Assembly: GCF_016469335.1 (NCBI RefSeq)
Contig: NZ_CP059888.1
Coordinates: 3,485,899-3,549,898 of the forward strand
DNA: 64,000 bases
DNA from: Flocculibacter collagenilyticus
Lineage (GTDB): Bacteria; Pseudomonadota; Gammaproteobacteria; Enterobacterales; Alteromonadaceae
Direction: 5' to 3'
Below the pieces are notes generated by a model. It searched no databases. It saw nothing but the letters and a program-made list of their open reading frames with translations, and was not told the origin of the DNA. Shown here piece by piece: positions 56,963 through 64,000 of this stretch (position 1 is its first letter; every line of letters begins with the position of its first letter). Both the position numbers and the translations under genes were made by a program.

Positions 56963-57065
56963 GGTTGTGTCATCCTATACTTTTAAAAAATTGCTTTTTA
57001 GTTTTCGTAATTATTGTTACAGGTAATGTTATGCTTTAAAAGCATTTTTATAGATTGTGAGGTAT

Positions 57066-59321
57066 TTAATTGCCCTCCTCTTCGTCCGATTTTTTTCTTG
57101 CTAATAAAAAGCTTTTTAATTCTTGCGATGGCATTGGCTTGGCGTACATAAACCCTTGTACTTCTTCACACCCCATATCGCGTAATCTTTTTTCTTGCAC
57201 TTCGGTTTCAACCCCTTCCGCTATCGTATGCAAGCCTAACTTTTTACCTAACTCGATAACTGTTTTGGCAAGAATGTCCCCTCCTTTTGGGTTTTCAATG
57301 TCTTTTACAAAGGCGCGATCTACTTTTATACGATCTAGCGGTAACTGTTGTAAGTAACTTAAAGAAGAAAACCCGGTACCAAAGTCATCTATTGCCACGC
57401 TCATGCCTGTGGCTTTAAGTTGCTGTAGTGCACTAATTACCATGTCAGGCTCATCCATTACGACACTTTCTGTAATTTCTAATTCAATACGATGCTTAGG
57501 CACATCATGGTGCTCTAAAATTTCCATTACCCTTGGCACAAAGTTAGCACTTCTAAATTGCGGCATAGACACATTGACAGAAATACGAATATCATTAAAA
57601 CCCAGTGCATCAAGGTGCTTAACTTCTTTACATGCTTCTTCAACCACCCACTCGCCAATTTTAACTATCAAGCCAGAATACTCTGCCAACGGCACAAATA
57701 CCGCAGGTGAAATATAACTGCCGTCTTCTGTTGGCCAACGTAATAGCGCTTCAACCCCAATCACTTTTTTTGATGCTAGCGATATTTGGGGCTGATACCA
57801 GAGTTGTAATTTTCGCTGGGAAAAATCTTGCCTTAATTGACGAATGACACCCAAACGCCACGCCGTTTCCTCTTCCATTTCTAACGAGTAATACTCGTAA
57901 TTTTTATGAATATCTTTTTTAGCGCGATTTAACGCTATGTTAGTTTGCTTTAGAATGGATAGCCCAGAACGAGAACTATTTTCTTTACGACAGAAGCCGA
58001 TTGATAAATTAAGCTGTAGATAATGTTCGCCAGCCTTAAATGGCTCTTGCGTTAATTGAAAGAAAAATTGCGGAGTCAGCTGCTCTTCTTCGCCTATTAT
58101 CGCAAACACATCAGGCCCTACCCGTGCAATGATCCCCCCTTCGGCCACACTTTCGCGCAAACGTTTAACTAGCGCCAGTAATAATAAATTTCCAACATCA
58201 TGCCCTAATCCATCATTAATGTCTGAAAAATGATCTATGTCGATTAATACAAAGATATCGCCTTCAATTTGGTTGCGCATGTACTGATCAAGTAAGTTGA
58301 CTACTTCAGTACGGTTGGCTAATTTGGTGAGTCTGTCGGTATACGCCGCATGACTAAGTTGCTGTATATGATTAACGTTGTCGTAACCAATACTAATATT
58401 AGCTAAAAATACTTGTAATAACTGCAGCTCTGTTTCTTCCAGCACCACACTTTTATCAAAATAAATTGCTGCTGCGGTGTTGTTGCCTTTTAAATATAAT
58501 GTAACGTCAAATTCAGTAAAAATATGCTCGTGCTGCTGCAGGCATAGCGTCACCTGATTTACCACACTTGCGTCATCTACTTGATCTAGCTTAATGTCGC
58601 GAAAAGGCTTATATTTTCCTGATGCCGACACCACAAAGTTACCACTTGGCAATTCTTCTTCATCTATGATCTCTTTTACAGCAGAGCAAAACAGCGCATT
58701 CGGGCTAAATTTAAACATCGAGTGAATATGTGTTAATACACCATCGGCGAATAACCCAACCGACTGTTTGTCCATTAACTCAGTCGATGCTGCAATAATA
58801 TCTTTGAGCCCTTTACGGCCATATTCTAGTGATTTTATTTGAGTATAAGAGCGGATTGCGGCAATTAAGCTATTGGCGAGTTTTTTTCGTGTTAGCTCTG
58901 TTTTGGTTTTATAGTCATTGATGTCATATTCAGCAATTATATGTTCTTCAGGCGCATAACCAGGCTGACCCGTTCGTAAAATAATACGTGTGGAGTGAAG
59001 CTTGAGCATTTCTCGCATTGCGCGAACAACTTGTAAGCCTGAGTCATCCTCTTCCATCACTACATCAAGCAGCACAACCGCAATATCATCATGCTTCGAC
59101 AAAAACTCTATGGCTTCTTTACCGGAATGCACCCCATGAAACGCTAACTTTCTATCGAATATAATCAGATCGGAAAGCGCAAGGCGGGTAACCGTATGAA
59201 TTTCTTCATCGTCATCAACAATCAAAATATTCCATTCGTCACTCACTTCGTGTTGAATTTCATCTTCAGATTCGTCTTCTACCAAAAACAACATACCTTC
59301 TTTTTGCATTGCTGACGCCAT
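57066..59321 (-). CDS. Response regulator with DUF3369, GGDEF and EAL domains
   Basis: A 751-residue cytoplasmic signalling protein. A receiver (about 30-150) has ILIVDDDEEIH and the phospho-acceptor in VVLLDVVMEEDDSG. A DUF3369 domain (about 170-330), a GGDEF-type domain (about 335-480) and an EAL domain (about 500-735) follow. The GGDEF motif is degenerate: RVGPDVFAII in place of GGDEF. The EAL domain is intact: GVEALLRW, SVNVSMPQF, ELEITES, AIDDFGTGFSSL, IKVDRAFV and AEGVET. It is probably a phosphodiesterase controlled by phosphorylation. No histidine kinase is adjacent, so its partner is elsewhere. Normal length. Confidence 0.93.
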   Translation of the reverse strand: MASAMQKEGMLFLVEDESEDEIQHEVSDEWNILIVDDDEEIHTVTRLALSDLIIFDRKLAFHGVHSGKEAIEFLSKHDDIAVVLLDVVMEEDDSGLQVVRAMREMLKLHSTRIILRTGQPGYAPEEHIIAEYDINDYKTKTELTRKKLANSLIAAIRSYTQIKSLEYGRKGLKDIIAASTELMDKQSVGLFADGVLTHIHSMFKFSPNALFCSAVKEIIDEEELPSGNFVVSASGKYKPFRDIKLDQVDDASVVNQVTLCLQQHEHIFTEFDVTLYLKGNNTAAAIYFDKSVVLEETELQLLQVFLANISIGYDNVNHIQQLSHAAYTDRLTKLANRTEVVNLLDQYMRNQIEGDIFVLIDIDHFSDINDGLGHDVGNLLLLALVKRLRESVAEGGIIARVGPDVFAIIGEEEQLTPQFFFQLTQEPFKAGEHYLQLNLSIGFCRKENSSRSGLSILKQTNIALNRAKKDIHKNYEYYSLEMEEETAWRLGVIRQLRQDFSQRKLQLWYQPQISLASKKVIGVEALLRWPTEDGSYISPAVFVPLAEYSGLIVKIGEWVVEEACKEVKHLDALGFNDIRISVNVSMPQFRSANFVPRVMEILEHHDVPKHRIELEITESVVMDEPDMVISALQQLKATGMSVAIDDFGTGFSSLSYLQQLPLDRIKVDRAFVKDIENPKGGDILAKTVIELGKKLGLHTIAEGVETEVQEKRLRDMGCEEVQGFMYAKPMPSQELKSFLLARKKSDEEEGN

Positions 59322-59635
59322 TAAGTTGTTATTCCCAATCTATCCGTATCATAAATATAAAAAACACGTATATCTTTCTTTTACGCATTTTTTCACAGTT
59401 AGACCACTTTTATATATTACTAAAGCCTAATTTCTGAAAGCACTCACCCAAACAATCAACTTTAAGTATATCCATAAATATCAATTTCTGTAGCTATTCG
59501 CTAACAATATATAAAATTACATTTTTTTCTTAATATGGTTCGCTAATCAGCCGTTATTAATACAGAATTATTTATTTTCTGCATAATATGATAAAACTGT
59601 AGCACGCTTATACATACTTGATTCGAGATGGCTCA
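59322..59635. other. Divergent intergenic region
   Basis: About 310 bases between the EAL regulator and the TIGR03899-like gene. AT-rich. It should contain both promoters. No clear operator, RNA or terminator was identified. Confidence 0.4.
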
Positions 59636-60556
59636 ATGACCAAAGTATCTAATCTTAGCAGCGCCGATAAATTAATGAACTTAATTGGAAAAAATTTAGG
59701 TTCTGAGTCGATCAAGCAAAAAGCGCCTACAGGCTCAACTAGCACACAAAAAGCCTCAAGTGGTACCAGTCAAACTAATAATGCTAAGTTAACCTCGCAA
59801 GCTAATGCCAGTGGTATTAACGTACAAACGGTATTTGATCCTAGTGGCCCAAGTATTTTGCAACGAGCCAATAAACGCAAACAAATTCAAGAAGCGCGTA
59901 AACAACATAATATTGAACGTATTTTTGCACTAGCGCTTAACTATAATTTAGATACCCAAAACGAAGAAAATATCGACCCAGACTGGTTTAACCATTTTAT
60001 TACGCTAGCCGAACAAATATCTTCACCAGCCATGCAAGAGCTTTGGGCAAAAATATTGGTTGGCGAACTATCTTTTCCAGGCACTTTTTCATATAAAAGC
60101 CTGCAATTACTAAAGCAAATGACATTAAAAGAAGCCAATTCTTTTCAACATGTATGTAAGCTAATATGCAAAACTAAACGCGATAAAGGTGGCAAGGTGA
60201 TATTTGGTTACTATCGCAAACCATCTTTATTTAATTTACTTAACCCTAAGTCAAAAAACGTGATGAACTTAAGCAAGTTTGGCTTTCCATACACTGATTT
60301 ACTCACCTTATCTGAAGTTGGATTGTTATATCAGTCGGAAATTGAGTCAGGAGAAATCGATCAAAAAGAAGGATTAGTACTACATTTTGCTACCAGCACC
60401 TTAGCATTAAAACCTAAGTCAAACGGCTTAGTGCTTACTTACTTCAAATTAACTCAAACTGGCTATGAGCTTTCCAAATTATTGCGCCCTTCTGTTAATC
60501 AGCGCTACCTAGATGAACTAAAACAAATGCTCGAAGAAGTATTTAAAGTTAGCTAA
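59636..60556 (+). CDS. TIGR03899-like / DUF2806-like protein
   Basis: A 306-residue cytoplasmic protein. The central part (NIERIFALALNYNLDT, DPDWFNHFITLAEQ, ISSPAMQELWAKILVGEL) matches the TIGR03899 family, conserved in Shewanella, Vibrio and relatives and of unknown function. The first 70 residues are a low-complexity Ser/Thr/Gln linker. The ATG at 59636 is preferred to a TTG at 59618, which would add six residues. It is followed by gpmI after 120 bases, with no obvious terminator. Confidence 0.72.
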   Translation: MTKVSNLSSADKLMNLIGKNLGSESIKQKAPTGSTSTQKASSGTSQTNNAKLTSQANASGINVQTVFDPSGPSILQRANKRKQIQEARKQHNIERIFALALNYNLDTQNEENIDPDWFNHFITLAEQISSPAMQELWAKILVGELSFPGTFSYKSLQLLKQMTLKEANSFQHVCKLICKTKRDKGGKVIFGYYRKPSLFNLLNPKSKNVMNLSKFGFPYTDLLTLSEVGLLYQSEIESGEIDQKEGLVLHFATSTLALKPKSNGLVLTYFKLTQTGYELSKLLRPSVNQRYLDELKQMLEEVFKVS

Positions 60557-60676
60557 GCGTTTCTTAAAAAGCGTAGGCCTTCAAGCGATTTAAAAAAGCA
60601 CAAAAAACAGGTAGTATTTAGCCACTTTAAATTACCGTACGCATTTGTACATTTCAGTGTGCCAATAGGGATTTGT

Positions 60677-62230
60677 ATGTCAGTTAGTAAAAAGCCGCTT
60701 GTATTACTTATTTTAGATGGTTGGGGTTACCGTGAAGACGCCAGTCATAATGCCATTCACCATGCTAACACCCCTGTTCTTGATAAATTATGGCAAGACT
60801 GCCCACATGCACTGATTTCTGGCTCAGGCATGGATGTGGGTTTACCTGACGGCCAAATGGGTAATTCTGAAGTCGGCCATGTTAATTTAGGTTCGGGTCG
60901 TATTGTTTATCAAGACTTTACGCGCATTTCAAAGGCCATTGACGACGGTAGTTTTGCACAAAATACGGTATCTTTAGCTACTTTGGATAATCTGGCTAAA
61001 TCAGGCAAAGCATTACACTTAATGGGCTTGCTGTCCCCTGGTGGCGTACATAGCCATGAAGACCATATTATTGCCATGATGAAACTCGCAAAAGACCGCG
61101 GTGTTAAACAAGTATATTTACATGCCTTTCTTGATGGCCGTGATACGCCACCGCGCAGCGCAAAAGCGTCACTTGAAAAAGTACATAACTGTTTTGAACA
61201 GCTTGGTAACGGCCGTATTGCGTCCATAGTTGGGCGCTACTATGCCATGGATCGCGACCAGCGTTGGGATCGCATTGAAGCTGCATACAATTTAATGACT
61301 CTGGCTGAAGCGGAATATAAAGCCGACAATGCACTAAACGCTTTAAGCGCAGCTTATGAGCGCGATGAAAATGATGAATTTGTAAAAGCGACCGTCATTC
61401 AAGCAACCGATCAGCCAAGCGCCACTATTGATGATGGCGATGCCGTTATTTTTATGAATTTTAGGGCCGATCGTGCTCGTCAAATGACACGCACTTTCGT
61501 CAATACAGCATTTACCGAGTTTAACCGTAAAAAAGCACCAGCATTAAGCCAGTTTGTAATGTTAACTGAATATGCCGATGATATTGACGCTGCAATCGCT
61601 TACCCATCTGAATCACTGGATAACGTGCTAGGCGATTGGTTAGCAAAACACAATAAAACACAGTTACGCATTTCTGAAACAGAAAAGTATGCTCATGTTA
61701 CCTTCTTTTTTAGCGGCGGCCGTGAAGAAGAGTTTGATGGCGAGCAACGTATATTAGTGCCTTCACCAAAAGTTGCTACGTATGATTTACAACCAGAAAT
61801 GAACGCCCCACTGCTAACCGATAAATTGGTTGAAGCGATTAAGTCACAAACTTTCGATGTGATTATTTGTAATTATCCAAATGGTGACATGGTTGGTCAT
61901 ACCGGTAAATTTGACGCCGCCGTTGTCGCCTGTGAAGCCGTTGATAAAAGTGTGGGTCGTGTGGTTGAAGCATTAAAAGAACATGGAGGAGAGTGTATTA
62001 TTACCGCCGACCATGGCAATGCAGAGCAAATGCTGAGCGAAACGTCTGGGCAAGCGCATACCGCACACACCAGCGAGCCAGTGCCATTTATTTATGTTGG
62101 CCGTGACGCAGAGGTTGTACAGCAAGTGGGCAAGTTAAGTGACATCGCACCTACTATGCTACATATTTTAGATATGGAACAACCAACAGAAATGACTGGC
62201 CAATCGATGATAACGCTGAAGCAGCACTAA
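60677..62230 (+). CDS. gpmI: 2,3-bisphosphoglycerate-independent phosphoglycerate mutase
   Basis: A 517-residue manganese enzyme that interconverts 3- and 2-phosphoglycerate. The ATG at 60677 ([18 protein letters not shown]) has an AGGG site 6 bases before it; a longer frame adds six residues. The phosphoserine nucleophile is in [17 protein letters not shown]; the metal sites are in [20 protein letters not shown] and [10 protein letters not shown]. Length is normal. It heads the gpmI-envC-S41 peptidase group, a common gammaproteobacterial arrangement. Confidence 0.96.
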   Translation: MSVSKKPLVLLILDGWGYREDASHNAIHHANTPVLDKLWQDCPHALISGSGMDVGLPDGQMGNSEVGHVNLGSGRIVYQDFTRISKAIDDGSFAQNTVSLATLDNLAKSGKALHLMGLLSPGGVHSHEDHIIAMMKLAKDRGVKQVYLHAFLDGRDTPPRSAKASLEKVHNCFEQLGNGRIASIVGRYYAMDRDQRWDRIEAAYNLMTLAEAEYKADNALNALSAAYERDENDEFVKATVIQATDQPSATIDDGDAVIFMNFRADRARQMTRTFVNTAFTEFNRKKAPALSQFVMLTEYADDIDAAIAYPSESLDNVLGDWLAKHNKTQLRISETEKYAHVTFFFSGGREEEFDGEQRILVPSPKVATYDLQPEMNAPLLTDKLVEAIKSQTFDVIICNYPNGDMVGHTGKFDAAVVACEAVDKSVGRVVEALKEHGGECIITADHGNAEQMLSETSGQAHTAHTSEPVPFIYVGRDAEVVQQVGKLSDIAPTMLHILDMEQPTEMTGQSMITLKQH

Positions 62231-62286
62231 TGTTGCTGGCGTAGCGTTACTTACCTAATGCAGTTGAACAAGGCGAGCATAATAGT

Positions 62287-63471
62287 GTGTTAAAACTTAT
62301 TCACCGTTTACACAAGTCCGTACTTCCTAGCTGGAGTATGCTCGTCATGTTCAGTGTATGCATTGCTTGTATTACGACTGCTCCAAGTGTATTGGCACAA
62401 ACGCTTGATAAAACGCATCAACAACAAAAGCTAGATGAAGTTAAGCAGCAAATATCTGAACGCAATAAGTTAATAAAAAAGCAGCGTCAAGATCGCGCCT
62501 CATTAAGCAAGCGCCTAAAAACCGCTGAGCAAGAAATCGCTACCGTTGCCAGAGCGCTTAACGGCACCAATAGCAACATTGCCAAGTATCGCAACGAAGT
62601 TGATGCACTCCAACAACAGAAAAAACAACTTATCACTGAGCAGCTTCAACAAGAAAAGTTACTTGCAGGACAAATAGCCAGCGCGTATATGTCTGGCAGT
62701 CATGATTACAGCAAGATGCTGCTAAACCAACAAGAACCCAGCCAATTCGAGCGCATGTTAAGTTATTATCAATACTTAAATAAAGCACGGTTAGCGCAAA
62801 TAAGCGATCTAACTCACACCATAACCGAACTTGAAACAGTCACTAAAACGCTCGCCAATAAACTTTCTGAGCTAAATTTATTAAAGCTCGAACAACAGCA
62901 GCAACAGCAAAACCTGCTAGCCTATCAAAAAGATAGAAAGCGCACCCTTAAAAAACTCGATGCGACGTTAAACAGCGAGCAACAAAAATTAGCCCAACTG
63001 ATTGAAAGCGAAGAAACAATCCGTAAAGCATTAGAAGCAATGCGTAACGTGACCAGCGAAGCTATCGAGTTAGCCGGATTAAGTAAACTGAAAGGCCAAT
63101 TACATTGGCCAAGTAAAGGGCAAGTGAAGCATAAGTTTGGCCACCGCAGGAAAGGCCGTTTACGTTGGAAAGGCACACTACTTGCGGGAAAAACCGGCAC
63201 ACCAGTCACAACTGTCCATCAAGGTCAGGTGTTGTTTGCTGATTGGTTAAATGGCTTTGGCTGGGTGATTGTGATTGATCATGGCGACGGCTATATGAGT
63301 TTATATGGTCATAACCAAACCTTACTGAAGTCAGTAGGTGAAAAAGTAGAAACTGGCGAGCCCATCGCACTGGTGGGTCAAAGCGGCGGACAAACCGAAC
63401 CTAGTCTATACTTTGAAATAAGACACAAAGGGCAAGCATTAGATCCCGCAACATGGTGCCGTAAAGGTTAA
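62287..63471 (+). CDS. envC: Murein hydrolase activator EnvC-like protein (M23 domain)
   Basis: A 394-residue periplasmic protein. The N-terminal signal sequence (cut near VLAQ) is followed by two long coiled-coil regions (about 40-115 and 155-260) and a C-terminal LytM/M23 domain (about 275-394, with GWVIVIDHGDGYMSLYGHNQ and SLYFEIRHKGQALDP). Several metal ligands of active M23 peptidases appear lost, as in EnvC, which activates amidases at the division site instead of cutting murein itself. The start is uncertain: GTG at 62287 is used here, and ATG at 62338 or 62347 could also begin a signal peptide. Confidence 0.88.
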   Translation: MLKLIHRLHKSVLPSWSMLVMFSVCIACITTAPSVLAQTLDKTHQQQKLDEVKQQISERNKLIKKQRQDRASLSKRLKTAEQEIATVARALNGTNSNIAKYRNEVDALQQQKKQLITEQLQQEKLLAGQIASAYMSGSHDYSKMLLNQQEPSQFERMLSYYQYLNKARLAQISDLTHTITELETVTKTLANKLSELNLLKLEQQQQQQNLLAYQKDRKRTLKKLDATLNSEQQKLAQLIESEETIRKALEAMRNVTSEAIELAGLSKLKGQLHWPSKGQVKHKFGHRRKGRLRWKGTLLAGKTGTPVTTVHQGQVLFADWLNGFGWVIVIDHGDGYMSLYGHNQTLLKSVGEKVETGEPIALVGQSGGQTEPSLYFEIRHKGQALDPATWCRKG

Positions 63472-63576
63472 CGATCTCAAGCCTTTAAGCCTAGCAACAG
63501 TAGAAGTTCACAGCGTAGCTGCACGCTTTTACTAGTAGGTATTCTTATCACTGAGGTGGTTAGAGCCGTGTCCTGT

Positions 63577-63591
63577 ACACCAATGTGGTGT
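63577..63591 (+). terminator. Weak hairpin after envC
   Basis: ACACC and GGTGT form a short 5-bp stem followed by TTCTTATTT. Too short to be confident. It lies in the 208-base gap between envC and the S41 peptidase gene. Confidence 0.2.
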
Positions 63592-63679
63592 TTCTTATTT
63601 CGTTATTCGATAGCTAAAAGCATTGTTGCAATATGACGTATGCAACCATCATTGCTATCGAGATAGGGTGGAAAGGTTT

Positions 63680-64000
63680 ATGTTAAAACTGTCGAAGCAT
63701 ACCCTGCTATATGCCTTACTACTTGTATTTTTTGTCATTTTTATTTTCCTGCCTGCCAATGCTAATCCCCCTAAAGATACAGAGCATACAAACAATGCGA
63801 CGCATCCTAGCCGTCAACTTGAAGGTGCTAGTGCGTCATCATCCGAGCTGCCCAGTACCATTGTCACTCCTGTTACGTTAAGTCAAATTCTTTACCAAAT
63901 AGATACTTACTACGTTGAAGATACCAATAGCAACGCATTGCTGCATGCCGCCATTCAACATATTTTTAGCCAACTTGATCCCTATTCAAGCTTTCTCGAC
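63680..64000 (+). CDS. S41-family carboxyl-terminal processing peptidase (partial, N-terminal)
   Basis: The first 107 codons of a gene that runs off the right window edge. It begins MLKLSKHTLLYALLLVFF after a GAAAGG site, giving a signal peptide or anchor (residues 9-27). The following sequence leads to IDTYYVEDTN and QLDPYSSFLD, the classic start of CtpA-type S41 peptidases. The PDZ and catalytic domains lie outside the window. In Vibrio and relatives this gene often follows envC. Its function would be periplasmic protein processing. Confidence 0.85.
   Translation, partial: MLKLSKHTLLYALLLVFFVIFIFLPANANPPKDTEHTNNATHPSRQLEGASASSSELPSTIVTPVTLSQILYQIDTYYVEDTNSNALLHAAIQHIFSQLDPYSSFLD

Noticed and set aside
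57031-57050. ATGCTTT/AAAGCAT hairpin before the large EAL gene end
   Set aside because: The U-run is on the plus strand, while neighbouring transcription is on the minus strand; stem too short.

Overview
The window reads as chromosomal DNA of a marine gammaproteobacterium of the Alteromonadales type (Pseudoalteromonas, Thalassotalea, Shewanella relatives). Reasons: AT-rich sequence, a TonB2-type energy transducer cluster with TtpC, DUF3450 and a TPR protein, a PanP-type aspartate decarboxylase, a TIGR03899-like protein, many cyclic-di-GMP and sensory proteins, and ordinary gamma housekeeping genes (mpl, fbp, ppa, ubiX, gpmI, envC, nhaA). No phage, CRISPR array, rRNA or tRNA gene was recognised. 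The species cannot be fixed from sequence alone.

Layout. 1-1713: end of an arginine succinyltransferase (ast) operon. 2183-2945: two small orphan membrane/secreted proteins. 3040-8259: six-gene TonB2 operon on the minus strand (DUF3450, ttpC, exbB2, exbD2, tonB2, TPR). 8548-15950: three tandem paralogous lipoproteins with recombined ends. 16108-22083: an unknown protein divergent from two tandem alkaline phosphatases behind a probable Pho box, then an unknown periplasmic protein. 22271-29649: assorted secreted and membrane proteins, panP, a small ORF upstream of panP, and a GGDEF/EAL protein. 29753-36545: two-component system with a DJ-1/PfpI protein next to a YbbAP-like ABC transporter; both promoters carry the same 11-bp-spaced TGTGA direct repeat. 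36858-41336: TrmB-like methyltransferase, ABC-2 exporter, ubiX, mpl. 41337-46815: an accessory insertion between mpl and fbp, holding an ISAs1-type transposase remnant, a 1276-residue beta-propeller/FN3 repeat protein and REP-like palindromes. 46816-54322: fbp, ppa, an MFS transporter, a probable metal-linked ABC/DUF3299 operon with a His-rich loop, and a chemoreceptor. 54401-64000: GNAT, monooxygenase-like protein, nhaA, a large REC-DUF3369-GGDEF-EAL regulator, TIGR03899-like protein, gpmI-envC and the start of an S41 peptidase gene.

How the genes work together. The TonB2 cluster would energise outer-membrane uptake. The phosphatases would release phosphate in the periplasm under PhoB control. 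The lipoproteins and the FN3/propeller protein are surface or secreted factors evolving by duplication. The PfpI-RR-HK operon probably senses an envelope signal and may also control the adjacent ABC transporter.

The most notable observations are the shared response-regulator-like site at two neighbouring promoters, the near-identical 273-bp FN3 array that appears to have grown in two-unit steps, the lipoprotein family with two, one and no PKD-type domains, the disrupted mpl/fbp neighbourhood, and an unlisted 33-residue membrane ORF upstream of panP. None of these is proved to be a new system. They are leads visible in the sequence.
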